From contig NC_134015.1 of NCBI RefSeq assembly GCF_040712315.1, forward strand, positions 21,701,614 through 21,765,613: a DNA stretch of 64,000 bases, given 5' to 3'. Numbering within the stretch: position 1 is the stretch's first letter; the number at the start of each line of letters is the position of its first letter. The position numbers and the translations under genes were made by a program. The notes beneath the pieces are model-generated. The model saw nothing but the letters and a program-made list of their open reading frames with translations. It did not search any database and was not told the DNA's origin. Below are positions 44,420 through 56,840 of the stretch, piece by piece. The stretch comes from Castanea sativa. Taxonomy: Eukaryota > Streptophyta > Magnoliopsida > Fagales > Fagaceae.

Positions 44420-45773
44420 AAATACCCTTATAAATTATGTTCACACTCTTCGCGAGTCTCGCTTAACACTAAATTATGTATATTTTGAAAACAAAAATTG
44501 TATGATTAATGTTATATATTGTCTTTTGTTCAAAACACTTGCTTGAATATCATGATAATATATAATAATTTTGAATTTTTAAAAGAAAATAATATATTTC
44601 ATTAAAAAGTTAGCATGCAGAGCCATCTTTTTTGTGATCAGTGAGGATGACTGGACATTTAAAATTTAAATTAGTACTTTAAAAAAATGAGTGTTTACCT
44701 TTGTATTAATTTGTTTATTTTTATTAAATTTCTTATCATAATAGAAGTTGATTAGGGTAATACTCGTCAATCGTTTTTTTTAATTAAATTATTGCAAGTA
44801 TAATCACAAATATTATATTTTATTAAAAGAATCTGATCTTGCACAATGGACATGTGAGAGAGAGAGAGAGAGAGAGAGTGTCAAACTTTTAAATTTTTTT
44901 TCTTTTTTACCTTGTCCTTAGTTTAGGGGTATATCTATTTCAAATAATTAGTCAACAACTCATGCTATACACAGATATTTTTGTAAGGAATATTAAATAT
45001 ATAATTATGTAATGTCTATTCTACTATTTAAAGAAAACATGCTGTGTCTACCTTCTTCAGTCAAAAAAAAAAAAACATCATGTGTGGTAAGATTCTAATT
45101 GAGATTTTAAACGTAAAAGAAGATTTAAAATTGTGAGATTAAAATATTAGGATATTAATTTGTAAAATTTAAAGATTTCCAAAACCTTATATAGCAAAAT
45201 AGTCAAGCAAGAACCAAGCATTAATTTTGGTTTTTTCTACATTATATAAAACACATAATAATTCTAGAGAAATAAATATAAAAACATGCACTTAGTAAAA
45301 CCAATGGTGACATTATTTAATCCTCTAGAATCTTCTTAATCCGTAAAATACCCTTATAAAATTATGTTCACACTCTTTGTGAGTTTTGCTTAACACTAAA
45401 TTATGTATATTTTGAAAAAACAATTGTATAATTAATGTTATATATTGTCTTTTATTCAAAACACTTGCTTGAATATTATGATAATATATAATAAGTTTGA
45501 ATTTTTTAAAGAAAATAAAATATTTCATTAAAAAGTTAGTACGAAGAGTCACCTTCTTTGTGGTCAGTGAGAATGACTAACATTTATAATTTAAATTAGT
45601 ACTTTTTAAAAAATGAGTGTGTACCTTAGTATTTGTTTATTTTTATCAAATTTCTTATCATAATAGAAGTTGATTAGGGTAATACACGCCAATCATCTTT
45701 TTAATTAAATTATTGCAATTATAATCACAAATATTATATTTTATTAAAAAGAATCTGATCTTGCACAATGGAC

Positions 45774-45830
<57 letters not shown>

Positions 45831-46262
45831 TGTGCGTGTGTGTCAAACCTTTTTTTTTTTTTTTTAAATCACCTTTTCCTTAGTTGAGGGGAACAACTAT
45901 TTCAAAATAATTAGTCAACAACTAATGCAACACACCGATATTTTTGTAAGGAATATTAAATATATAATTATGTAATGTGTATTCTATTATTTAAAGAAAA
46001 CATGATGTGTGGTAAGATTCTAATTGAGACTTTAAACGTAAAAAAAAGATTAAAAATTGTAAAATTAGAATATTAGGATATTAACGTGTAAAATCTAAAG
46101 ATTTCAAAACCTTATATGGCAAAATACTCAAGCAAGAACCAAACATTAATTTTGGTTTTTGTACATTATATAAAACACATGATAATTCTAGAGAAATAAA
46201 TATAAAAACATGCACTTAGTAAAACAAATGGTGACATTATTTAATCCTCTAGAATCTTCTTA
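44420..46262 (+). repeat. Tandem duplication of about 927 bp
   Basis: 'attatgttcacactctt' occurs at 44434 and 45361, an offset of 927. The two copies (about 44420-45345 and 45346-46262) share order up to 'ctagaatcttcttaatcc', and each contains an (AG)n run (44855-44879, and a longer one at 45776-45832). Sequence divergence is low, so the event is fairly recent. Non-coding. Confidence 0.88.
45776..45832. repeat. (AG)n microsatellite
   Basis: About 28 AG units with one AT interruption; the partner copy of the 927-bp duplication has only about 12, so the repeat has changed length since duplication. Confidence 0.9.
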
Positions 46263-46947
46263 ATCCCTATTACCTTTGCTGCTCGATTACATGCGCTAGG
46301 CAAATAGAAAAGCTTGACAATTAATGTATAAGACATGGTGGGTTCATTTGGTGAGTCACCTTAGACGACATAAAGAAAAAGTAAAATCATGAGCATTTTG
46401 CCTTTGTTGCCGTCTACGACATAAACCAAAGTACCCTTAATAATGTGAGCCTACATAAAGTGAACACCTTGAGTACATAAAACCAAAAGACAGCAAAACA
46501 GAAAAAGCGTATTTTGCAATCCTAGCAGCATAATTTCAAAATCACACATTTAGATTGTTCCAGCTAATTTCTAGTAATAAAGAAGTGGCTCCAAAATTAA
46601 GATAACAAATGAAATGCATACGCAGATATTGATGAAATCTTTTTAGATGGGGAAGGATTTAAAGTACTTTTTTATTGCAGAGTGTAAAATCAAATTCTGG
46701 ATTATAATGTCCAAGAGTCTTGTGATTAACTTGCATGCAAAATGCTAAAGTCACAAAAAATTTTACAAACTTTTTTACATACGGCTAATGTAGTGAACAG
46801 TTATTGATAAATAAAATTAATTATGTTAATAGTAGGCTCATATGAAAACCAATAAAAATTTGTCACATCAACAGTTTGTAAAATGTTGTAAAATAGTTTG
46901 TGGTTGTTGTATTATTCAAGTCGCATTATTTGTTCTCTTAATAAGAA

Positions 46948-47942
46948 TGGTAAATTACATAAATTGTCCCTAACATTTACATGTGTCAATTTGGTCATTG
47001 ACATTTCAATTGTATTAATTTGATCCATAACATTTCATTTCTGTGTCAATTTTGTCTCTATTGTTAACTCTTGACGGAAATTGTGTGTCAAATAGACTTA
47101 ATTAAAAAAAAAATTATGCCATGTCAACCACTAAATGGACAACCACATCATATTAAAGTTTTTTTAACAAACAAACATAGCACAGTAAACCGCCACACAA
47201 ATTAAACATGAAACCCCCAAATTCCCAAATAAAAAACACACGAACAAAGCACACATTGTGCTCATCCACATCTACATACGCGGCCACACAAATTCATGTT
47301 CACACACATACCCATAAGAACAACCATACCCAAACCCATGGCTAAACAACCATAAACATACATACACGACCTTATTAAAAACCCGAAACCCTCATTTTTC
47401 AAACCCAAGCAAAACCATGGAATTTTAACAACTTGAAAGAAACCCAAATGAAAATCTCATTTTTCAAACCACTATACCCAACTCTCCAAATCCTTAAATC
47501 TACAAATTTTAGTCGAGACAAAGAGAGAGAAGTCACAACAGAGAGAGAGAGAGAGAGAGTACTCACCAGAACCACCGGTCCTTGTCAACTAAAACCTTTA
47601 TTCTCAATTAAAATGTGAAGAAGGTTGTGTGTGTGTTATGGTTTGGAGTTTACAAGTGAGAGTGAGAGAGGTCTAATGAGTTAAGGATTTTTCCCGCAAA
47701 TAAACTAACGTGAGAACATGAAAATGTATTTGTTTTTGCCTGTCTATGTGGTTGTTGATGTGGCATAAAAATCGTTTTATATTAAGTTCGTTTGACACTT
47801 CAGTAATTTCCGTACAAAAGTTAACAATAGTGACCAAATTGACATGGCACCGAAAGGTAAGAGACCAAAAAATACAATTAAAAGGTTGGGAATCAATTTG
47901 ATACATGATTTAAAAGTTAGGAACCATATATGTAATTTACCC
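46948..47942. mobile_element. Element with about 200-bp inverted repeats (Mutator-like fold-back)
   Basis: The left arm (46948-47165), starting 'ggtaaattacataaattg', is the inverse of the right arm (47735-47942), ending 'atatgtaatttaccc'. Matching internal words: 'atgccatgtcaacca' opposite 'tgatgtggcat', and 'tgttaactcttgacgga' opposite 'ccgtacaaaagttaaca'. The roughly 570-bp centre has different composition (CA-rich, 'cacacaaattcatgttcac') and an (AG)n run. No transposase. Long inverted repeats with foreign filler are typical of Pack-type Mutator elements, but the origin of the filler is unknown. Confidence 0.7.
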
Positions 47943-47972
47943 ATTTAAGAATAATCAAAGTTCAAATTCTCT

Positions 47973-48130
47973 ACCAGTGCACACCCTTAGTGCGATAATC
48001 ACTTCGCAAGTATAAGTGCTTGCGGAGTATGGGGGGCAAGAACCGGGGTTCAAGTCTCTAGGAGAGAGTTTCACACACATATATACAGATTAGGCTAGAG
48101 TGAAATTTCTATCTTGTATAAAAAAAATAA
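47973..48130 (+). mobile_element. SINE with perfect 16-bp target duplications
   Basis: It is flanked by aaagttcaaattctct at 47957-47972 and 48131-48146, exact on both sides. It has a B-box-like 'ggttcaagtct' at 48050 and an A-rich 3' tail (aaaaaaataa). It is 158 bp long and homologous to the reverse copy at 1750-1912 and the fragment at 38560-38700. LINE-type machinery must have moved it. Confidence 0.88.
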
Positions 48131-48149
48131 AAAGTTCAAATTCTCTCTC

Positions 48150-49560
48150 CTCTATTATTGTGACAATCAGATTAAAAAATTAAAATAATAAAAACTCTTT
48201 ATTATTTACACATAAAGGCTTCAAAATGACTTATTTTGAGAAAGAATTATTTCCAGCTTTTTATTCCAAATTATTATCCAAGAATGATTAGGTTTTTAAG
48301 GAAAACTTATGTAAAGTTTATTTTTATGCAATAGTTTTTTTATAAGATAATTTGGGCCTATGAACAAATGAAGAAGGTATATAGGTGGAAGGGGGAACTT
48401 GCACAAGCTCAAAACAGACAGACCTTAAGACCTTCCCAGGTGACATACAAGTACTCATCCAATCACTGTGTCATTGAGTAGTCGAGTTTGGCCAAACTAC
48501 ACCTAGGAACAACAAAGCCACTGATCTAGGGTAATATGTTACAAACCCTATTCGGGAGAGCCGATGTAGAGATCAAAAGTCAATCTTGTCTACCTAAAAA
48601 GAGTGTTTGTAGAAGGACATTTCCCTTCACATCTCGGATTTATTATGGCACACCTACCATGGTTCGCATTCAATGCAAGGTGATAGTGCCTTGCCTCTTG
48701 CAATTGTGGAGAAGGCACCTGCTGCCCAATCCTTCAAGAATCATAAGGGATGGTGTGCTATTAGGTTTCCTCCTTGACTAGTTGGGGAAGAACCCACCAA
48801 TCACACAATAAAAATGAAATATGTGCAATCCATCTTTATTATATTTTATCATTTCCTTTTGAGATTTCTTTGTGAATTTCTTCACTAAATCATCAAAATG
48901 TCTCCCGGAAACTCAATTGGTTGATCTCTCAGCTTGTGAGTAGGTCATATTCTCTTTGCACACCCATAGCCAACGAATCCTTAGGCCTCCAATCTTTGTG
49001 TTCATCAAAATAGTTGTTGCAATTCCATTATTCATTCCACCCACCTACAATAGGTGTAAACACAAAATCTCAAGTTTGGAAATCAAACAATTGAATATGT
49101 TTCACAAATGTAAATTTGTATTGATGAATTTTTAAGTACAATTCTCTTATTTATATTTTAATACAATAGAATAATTTTTTGAATTGCTCTCCCTAGAAAA
49201 ATCTTCAATTCAAGTATTGCGTTGATTTAGTCTTGACTCGAACACAAGATGTCCTCCACTTGAATTGGAAAATGAATTGAAAGATCTTTGAAATGAAATT
49301 GCAATGAATCTCTGGATGTGTGCTTGTTAGAGATTTCTTGTTCATTGCATTCTTCATGTTCTTGATCTTTGAAGATTTATGGTGAAAGTTCTTCAAATAT
49401 TCTTTGGCTTCGAACATTTGTGGTGGAAGATCTTTGGGGCTTTAGAGGTTTGAATCCATTGAACTTCACTAACTTGTAGTCTCTTGGTGTTTATGGGGGC
49501 TTTTGAGCTTGAATCTAGTGAACTTTGAGATTTAGAATGATGACTTGAATGATTTTACTT
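48150..49560. other. Gene-free stretch before the second solo LTR
   Basis: A slightly GC-richer block at 48418-48785 includes an 81-codon ORF (48536-48781) without recognisable domain; it may be a degraded exon or transposon fragment. 49340-49560 has loose repeats of 'gaagatctttg' and 'gaatcc.gtgaacttc' words. Nothing can be supported as a gene. Confidence 0.45.
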
Positions 49561-49566
49561 CGAATG

Positions 49567-51483
49567 TGCGGTGGGCCTTTTGTGATTTTTGGACTAGATT
49601 GCCTCTTGTTGCACTGAGCCCAAGTGTTCTGGATAAGGGAGTCGGGACCGACCCAATTGCAACTCACTTTGGTCCAGCTTGTGCACAAACTATGCCTCGT
49701 TTGCCGAAACTTTAGTCACATGCTCATGGCAGGCGAGGTTGCTACAGAAAGGTTATGGCAGATAAATGCATTAAAACAATGATAAAAGGAATACGTTACT
49801 ATTAGACAAAAATAAGTAAGAAACTTTTAATTAAAGCAAGGGAAAAGAACACATTATAAGTGCAATGGTAAAGACGATAGCAATAATTGGTAAAATTAAA
49901 GAAGAAAAGATTAGTTTGCTACACTTGGTTTTGTCACGGGACTAAGGCCAAGGAGGGAACCACTTCCTCAATGTGGGCAAACTCGCAGGAAGATTCTGCT
50001 GTAAAAATTACACACTTTGAGGGAACGGGCATGAATGGCTTGTGCCCAAACGAGTTCTTTATCTCTAACAGAGAGTAGGCTTTTAAAGGGAGAGAAGGAA
50101 AAAAAGCCTATTGGTGCATGCCTGCCATTCTACACTCTCCCACTCTCTTCCTAATTCTCTGTTTCTTTTTTCTCTATTTACTATTTCAATTTCTTCCCCT
50201 TTTTTTCTTTTCTTTCTTTCTTAGTGCTTACTCATGTGGTGTGATGGTAATTACTCTTGTAGTGGTTACTACTATTGCAATGATGATTTTGTTCACAGCA
50301 TGGACCCTTTATATACTGCCGGCTGTGAATGTTTTTTACCAATTTAGCCTTTAATTACTTTTTTTTGGTTTGGGGTGTTCCTCCTGACCTCCCACTAGTT
50401 TGTCAACTGTCCAGCCAACATCACTTACCTATGCTAGTTATGCTACTCCCCATTACTAGACAAAGAATACTATTTTGTTTGCTTGTTCGTCGTGGCATTC
50501 TTATCCTCCACGGCATGGACATTCTCTCTTGCTATCCCTCATGACATACACCTAGTGACTCTAGCTCATCCTCCTTCTTTAGGGTGGTATGTTATCCCAA
50601 CAAGACATTTCCCCCAAAAGAGTTTAAGCAGGAACCTCAGAATAGGCTTTCCCTTCTCCTCACTGCCAGACCCACCACTCCTGTATTGGCTGGGTACAAG
50701 TTAGTAGTGTCTGGGCCTTGCGCGTGCTCCACTTCCCATGTACGCCAAAAACTTGTCCACTACTCATGCGTTTGTCGTGGTCTAGAGGCTCGTCTGTGCA
50801 TTCTTTCGTTCGTCCTTGACCTCTTATGGCGTGAACTGTTTTCTGATTTTCTTTCAGTCTTTATTGGCTTGCGCCTTTCAGGGGGCTGGGCCTTGCTAGA
50901 TTGTGGGTTTTCCCCCTATTAGCCCATTCTTTACTCCTTCCATAATCTTATTGCCACTCCTGCCCCTACCATAACACTTTGCTATTCTTACTATGGTATT
51001 ATTTAACTTGTGCTTGCTGGGCCTCTTTGGGCCCACTGCCCATTCTTCTTTCAATGACTCAATATGGTCATTTACGCTACTTTGGGCTTTCTTAACCCGT
51101 TATATTGCTTGTTGGCTCTTTTGTCCCATTTATTTCCTCTTGAGCATCCTTATCTCATTTGCTTTCTTTGGGCATCCTTAGCCCATTTTTTAATTCTGCA
51201 TACCCATGGGTTTTTACTAACTCTTTTGGGTCTCCTTGGCCCAATTTCTTTATCCTTCATCCTTGGGGCTCATGGGTTTTCCCTCAACCCCGTACTTTCT
51301 TACTTCATTACTTCGTGCCTGCTGCAGCCCATTCTCACTTTTCTAGATCACATACTGCCCATGGGTTACTTTCTCTCTCCGGGCTCTTTTAGGCCCGTTT
51401 GCTTTCCTCAATCCACTAACCCTTCTATGCCCATATTGTTGGGCTTCTTCCTACTACTGGGCTTCCCAAAATGAACATCAACA
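49567..51483 (+). mobile_element. Solo LTR, 1.92 kb, target duplication GAATG
   Basis: It starts 'tgcggtgggccttttgtg' and ends 'aaaatgaacatcaaca', with gaatg at 49562-49566 and 51484-51488. It is collinear with the solo LTR at 14011-15959: shared words include 'cacatgctcatg', 'cttgtcgtggca/cgtcgtggca' and 'ggcttc' at the end. No coding domain. ORFs inside are hydrophobic, composition-driven and not genes. Confidence 0.87.
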
Positions 51484-51488
51484 GAATG

Positions 51489-51804
51489 TTCTTTGCATTC
51501 AAAGGTTAAAGTTCTTAAAGTTCTTGGGAGGCTTTAGATCTTGATTCCAGCAAAGCTTCAAGACTTTTGAATGTGCTTGGATCTCTCCACAAGATTGATG
51601 AGAGTTTTTATTTATAGTAGTCTTCAATAGGTGTGATAATACATGATTGGTCATCAGCATTGACACATGTCATAATTTAAATGAATGGACTTTATGTCTT
51701 CCTCTCCAAGGGACACATAGTATTATTTGATTAACCAAAGTATTCTAATTTATAATAACACATGACAGTATTTAATTTGACTGCTTATGTCATTTAAAAT
51801 CAAA
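51489..51804. other. Short gene-free spacer
   Basis: Between the solo LTR and the Helitron. It contains 'caaggttaaagttcttaaag'-type short direct repeats and nothing else noted. Confidence 0.4.
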
Positions 51805-52231
51805 TCTATATATATTAATAGTCAAAGCTTAAAGAAAATCCAATTAGATTTTAATTGGATTCTCAATTTCGTACCACGTGTCCCATTTAATTTTTAACTT
51901 TGTTCCAATTGAATCATTGAGTATAAAAATTGAAGAGTTCAAATCCAATTAGATTCTAAATTAAAGTCCAATTTTCCGACACATGTCCATCTAAGTTTAA
52001 TTCTTATGGCAAGTGAATTATTGGGTGCAAAAATCGAAAAGTCTAAAACCAATTAAATTGTAAATCATATATATAACGAGAAACCATTACATATTTTAGA
52101 AATGTATGGTTTTAAAAAAGTGTAAGCTAATACTATGTATAATTTGAACCACTTCTCAAAAATATATAATTTGAACCGTATAATTGTGATTATTTTTAAT
52201 TGTATCCATGCATATGCACGGAACATACTAG
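51805..52231 (+). mobile_element. Non-autonomous Helitron (427 bp)
   Basis: It begins TCTATATATATTAATAG after an A and ends ...ATACTAG before a T. A hairpin-forming palindrome, ccatgcatatgcacgg, lies at 52206-52221, six bases before CTAG. A/T insertion, a TC start and a hairpin plus CTRR end are the hallmarks of Helitrons. Interior words such as 'aaaatccaattagatttta' are repeated in diverged form. No Rep/helicase is encoded. Confidence 0.8.
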
Positions 52232-52239
52232 TGTTAATA

Positions 52240-54680
52240 GGTGTCGACGTGTAATTGACTCTTGAGTGTCCTCTGTAATTTTTTATTCATTCACATTTAG
52301 AATATTTTCATTGGTTTCTGAATAATAACAGTGGAACCCACTAATTAGCAAGTAGCATTTTGTAATTGGTCTTTTTTTTTTGATGGGGTAATTGGCCTTT
52401 TAAACGCACTATGTGGGCTTGATGAATAATGTGACAATTTGTGATTGGTCTAAATTGTTCCCTCTTTACGGTAGATATTTTCATATGTATGTCACAATTA
52501 CTTGAGAAAGAGTCTTCAATTACTCACAAAAAAGAATTTAAAAGCACCACCCAAGGGCTAGAGTCTTGTAGTGGAGTAGGTTATAGTTCGAGCCTTCAAG
52601 GGTGGTGATACGAAATTGGATCCATTCAAATTCTATTGTCTTCTTGCCTCCAAAAACCATTGGACCTAGAGTGGGGTAGAGGATAGACTATGTGTCTCAC
52701 TTAATAAGAGGAAACATATGTGGCCTCCTTACCATTTAAGTCCCTCAGGCATCGGTTCCTCATCATAGTATGGGACTACTGTGGCCATGCCTAAATAGGG
52801 TAGGGTTGCCATGACTAATATCTTTTATTTTTCCATTTTGCACTATGGCCTTGGATTTATTTTGAAATTTTTTGGTTTCTTCTGCATTTTTTTTTATATA
52901 CGATTAATTTTTAGTAATTGCTCTTTATTTAAGCAACATAACTTCATGAAGAAAAAATATATAAAAGTAACAGAAAAAATTATAATAGTAACATTATTTT
53001 GGATTTTTTTTTTGAAAAAAAAATTATAAAAAAGGACATCATTTTGTGTAGGTTAACAGAAAAAATGTAACAGACTCGGACTCTGACTGAAGATTCACCT
53101 TGACATTGTTACCATACTTGGTCTTGGTATATAGAAACAATTCTAAACTTAGAATATAAAAGTCAAGTGGCAGATATAGAAACAATCCTAAATTTAGAAT
53201 ATAAAAATACATTTTGGGCAGCGAAGATATACCCTTTCATCTTGTGAAGATGGCAAGAAGTTGGGGGTTTTCTTGCAAATTATATAATCTGTTTGGGCAG
53301 TTGAGTTAACATTCTTGACCTTTTAGCTTCAACCTTTTAAGTCTTTTAATATTAACTCAACTTCACTTCTTTTTGGCGATAGTTTCTTAACTCTCACTTA
53401 AACTTGTTCCTTTCAATTGGTAGTCAAACAAGATGTGTTTTCAAAAAGTTAAAAAAGAAACTTAAGAAAAGGTTGGTACTTATAGTTCCATTTGATTTTT
53501 TTAGCGTTGATCCACTTTTGCAAGATGAATCCCACTATGTGAAAGAGATAGGTGCCGAAAATATTTTCTCCTGGTAAAAAAAACAAAAGAAAGTGATGGA
53601 ATTTAATTTCTCAAAAGAAAATTTTTTTTTTTTTTAGAAATAATTACAACATGCTGCTAACTCGTAACTCAATCTCTTTTCCCTCTAGACCCCAAACACT
53701 TTACATGAAAAAATTCAATTCAACTACAAGGTAATTGGCTGCCAAAAAAATAACTTAGGTGAAGTAAGGATTAAAATTCACAAAGTTGTGGGGCAGTGAT
53801 ATCACACATTAAAAAAGAGCATAATAAAAGTTAACCCTTTCGAGATAGTGAATATCAAATAAAGATCTTAGACATAATAAGTGAAATTTTCAATTTTTTT
53901 TCACTGCACGTTCTTATGATTGTGCTTTCCTGACATAAAAGAGGATCCTGCTAAAATACCAGTTGTTTTTTGGAAATGTAAAATAGTTCAATCAATTTTT
54001 GAATTAATGCATTCATGAATTCGATTGCAACTTACATGTATTTATGCAATGCAAAAGCACATCTATCATCTTTGGTACAATTTCCTGAATATGACAATTT
54101 TAGCAAAGCTGGCTCACTAGGAAATCGAGTTTGTGGTAGTTCAATTTTAGTCAATTTACACCAAACACTACTACTTCTACTAATGGTGCAGAAACTGAAG
54201 GTTCAAGAAGATCTTTGCCCCATTTATGCTTTGCTATTTTTACTCTCTTTTCATTATGCTTCCATGTGACCAAATCACTAATTTTAAAAAAAAGAAAAAA
54301 AATCTAATTTCTTATTACCACAAAGCTATATATATATATATATATTTATAAATACACATTGTCTCTTTTGATTCACCCTGAAAATTACAAAAGATTTCAT
54401 TCCATGCACCCAAAAACAAAAACCAAAAAGAACTAAGAAAATTTTAATAAAAAAAAAAAAACCTAAAAGAAAAGGTAAAAAAAGAGATTGGATTAAACAA
54501 AACCCAAAAAAAAAAAAAAAGATAGGATGGGGAAGACACACTTGGGAGTGGTGGGTCTCAGTCTCAGTCGAGAACTAGAGCCACCCAGCTCAGCAAAACA
54601 CATTTGACAACCTAGTCCACTGAGGGCTATGTGTATTGGTGGGGCCTACAAGCTGTAAACGAGTTGACCGACTCTCTCTG
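52240..54680. other. Gene-free stretch upstream and downstream of nothing, 3' side of the DELLA gene
   Basis: 52540-52800 has a GC-richer patch with 'ggttatagttcgagcc', perhaps another Pol III-derived repeat. The last 350 bp (about 54330-54687) would be the 3' untranslated region of the DELLA gene, with A/T-rich polyadenylation-type sequence near 54340. No other gene is supported. Confidence 0.5.
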
Positions 54681-54687
54681 AGTTGAC

Positions 54688-56592
54688 TCACTGTGTCAAA
54701 ACAGACCCAGCTCTGTTGTTGTGGGCGAGTTGCCATGCCGAGGTAGCTATGAGTGGTCGAGTATGCCAACCCAGCATCAAAGACCCATTGTTCTCTTCTA
54801 CTCGATACCCTTCTCCACCTGCAAACAAAGCCAACAACATACTCGCTTGCTTGAACGCGTTCGACCCGAGGTGAACCGGTGCAAACCCGGCCGATCCCAT
54901 CCGAGTTCTCCACTGAGTCAACGTTTCGTGCCTCTCGACTCGGTCCACGCCTTCACACGCCACCACGTTGCAAATCTGTTTCCCTAAGTACACCTCGGAC
55001 ATCACCTTATCCTCACTGTTAACCGATCCTTCAAGCGAGTCAAACATGGTCGAGTAGTAATGCAACGACTCAGTGAACCGGTCCAGGAAAACCGGCCCGT
55101 TATGGTTCGCTTCTTGCTCAACTACCGTCACGATTTCCGGCTTCATCTGCTTCACCACTGACAACACTTTCTCGATCGCTCCGGGACGAGCTAAAAGCTT
55201 GTGCAACTCGAACACCGAGTTAACCGCCACTGCCTCGACCTCACTCGGCCTGAGTTCCAACATCGACGCGTCGAGATCGGCGAGACTGTTTGCAACAAAC
55301 CCTCTGTATTCAAACTCGACATGAATAGTTTCGGCTAATTGGGCTAGCTTCCAACCCACCTCTTGTAAATGATCCGAATCGTCGGGTGCGGGTGGCCCGA
55401 TACCCGTTAACCGAAAAGCGGGTGCGCCACCGGGTCTAAGAGCGAGAGCTTGCATGAGTGCTGGCCACTGCATCCCCTGATTCATAGAAAAATCGATGAC
55501 GTGGACGCGTTTCTTGCCTTCGAACGCTTCTAAAATGGCTTGGTTGGCGGTGAAGTGAGCGAATTTGAGGTAAGGGCAGGTTTCGTAGAAGTGCATCTGG
55601 AGAATATCGAATAGCGACTGGTTCAATGGGTTCTGAGGATACAAACCGTAGATTCGACGAGCTAGGGCTTCGGCAAAATATGTGGCGACCTTTCGCATCG
55701 CGCCGGCTTGAGAAACCGCTAAAAAGCCGATCTGTTTTACCAAGGCTTCCGCTACGGGGAGATTGCTTTGCTGTACGGCTTCGGCGCAAGCCATTAGAGC
55801 GTGGACAAGTCGAATTCCGTTTTCTTGCGAGTCAATGAGGACTACTGGGCGAGTGGACTCGGCGGTGGGGAAGGTAAGAGCTGAGAATATGGAAGAGCCC
55901 GGGACAACAATCTCCGAGGCTGGCTCGATTGAGGGTTTTAAACGCTTGTGTTCTCTAGAAGATGGAGATTCGGTTTGGGTTTGGGGTTGACTGTACAAAG
56001 CTTTACCTGGAATAGCTTTGAGATCGTAATCAGAAGAGGAGGATTCATCGAAAACTTGGAGGGTGGGATTATTCTGATTCTGATTTTGATTTTGATTTTG
56101 ATTATTATTGTTGTTGTTACTTGTGCTGGTGGTGGTGGTGGTGGTGGTGAAATCGATGGACGTGATATTCGAGGACTCGCCTAAGAAGGAATCGTCGAGA
56201 GTAGCGGGTGGGGGTTGGTGGTGAGGAGGAGGAGGAGGAGGAGGAGGGACCAAAGGATCGAGTGGGTTGAGCTCAGTGAGCATGCTTTGGAGCCAGGTGG
56301 AGAGATCAGAAGGGTTGTAATGGACAGTTTCAGTGGCAAGATGAGAGAGGCCGTCACCTTGAGCATTTCCCATCAAATCCTCGAGCAATTCGAGCTTCTG
56401 GGCAACCTCGGCCATGTCTGAAGCTCGAACTTGGTAACCCAACACAGCTAAGAGCTCGTCCATGCCACCATCTTGTTGTACTTCCTCTTCCCAACACATC
56501 TTTGCTTTTCCAGTACTTGAGCTGCCAGTCACGGACGAGTCAGGCAAGGGTTGGAGATTATGATTTTGATGAGGGTCAAGCTCTCTTTTCAT
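54688..56592 (-). CDS. GAI: DELLA protein (GRAS family), GAI/RGA type
   Basis: A single exon encodes 634 residues, the usual length. DELLA proteins repress gibberellin responses in the nucleus; gibberellin bound to GID1 docks on the N-terminus and triggers SCF-mediated breakdown. The DELLA motif is at 45-49 (DELLAVLGY), TVHYNP at 89-94. A Pro-rich, then Thr/Asn/Gln-rich linker (115-175) follows. The GRAS domain starts near 257 ([16 protein letters not shown], first leucine-rich region), with VHVID at 363-367, the PFYRE-type block near 540-565 ([15 protein letters not shown]) and the SAW block at 607-621 ([14 protein letters not shown]). The start MKRELD is typical, and the frame is intact. 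A TATA-like run sits at about 56822-56832. Position 54 is Gln where many DELLAs have Lys. Confidence 0.97.
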   Translation of the reverse strand: MKRELDPHQNHNLQPLPDSSVTGSSSTGKAKMCWEEEVQQDGGMDELLAVLGYQVRASDMAEVAQKLELLEDLMGNAQGDGLSHLATETVHYNPSDLSTWLQSMLTELNPLDPLVPPPPPPPPHHQPPPATLDDSFLGESSNITSIDFTTTTTTTSTSNNNNNNQNQNQNQNQNNPTLQVFDESSSSDYDLKAIPGKALYSQPQTQTESPSSREHKRLKPSIEPASEIVVPGSSIFSALTFPTAESTRPVVLIDSQENGIRLVHALMACAEAVQQSNLPVAEALVKQIGFLAVSQAGAMRKVATYFAEALARRIYGLYPQNPLNQSLFDILQMHFYETCPYLKFAHFTANQAILEAFEGKKRVHVIDFSMNQGMQWPALMQALALRPGGAPAFRLTGIGPPAPDDSDHLQEVGWKLAQLAETIHVEFEYRGFVANSLADLDASMLELRPSEVEAVAVNSVFELHKLLARPGAIEKVLSVVKQMKPEIVTVVEQEANHNGPVFLDRFTESLHYYSTMFDSLEGSVNSEDKVMSEVYLGKQICNVVACEGVDRVERHETLTQWRTRMGSAGFAPVHLGSNAFKQASMLLALFAGGEGYRVEENNGSLMLGWHTRPLIATSAWQLAHNNRAGSVLTQ

Positions 56593-56840
56593 GGCTTCAG
56601 ACTTCAGAGTCTCTGTATTTTTCTCTGCTTACTGAGTGGTGGTGCTCGGAAATCAAAGAAAGGAGAACCTAAAGAGAGAAATGGGTTTGTGGGTATGCGT
56701 GCGAGCTATGAATGGATGGAGAATCTGCGCGTTGGGGATTGGGGGGTTTTTGCTTTGCTTTGCTTTGCTTGGTTGTTCACTCCGAATACTAGTTCAGGAA
56801 AAAAAAATTTTAATAATAAAAAATATATATATTATTGTGA
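56593..56840 (-). promoter_or_regulatory. DELLA gene 5' leader and core promoter
   Basis: On the minus strand a TATA-like 'aatatatatatt' (56822-56834) lies about 235 bp before the ATG. An 'agcaa'-repeat at 56753-56775 falls in the expected leader. No upstream ATG is seen in the leader up to about 56790. Confidence 0.55.

Noticed and set aside
48536..48781. 81-codon ORF
   Set aside because: The patch is GC-richer than its flanks, but no family, start context or splice sites could be supported.
51064..51474. 136-codon ORF in the second solo LTR
   Set aside because: Same reason: a composition effect of the LTR, with no domain and no conserved frame between the copies.
55436..55789. 117-codon minus-strand ORF overlapping the DELLA gene
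   Set aside because: A shadow frame of the GRAS coding sequence. The true frame is unambiguous from its motifs.
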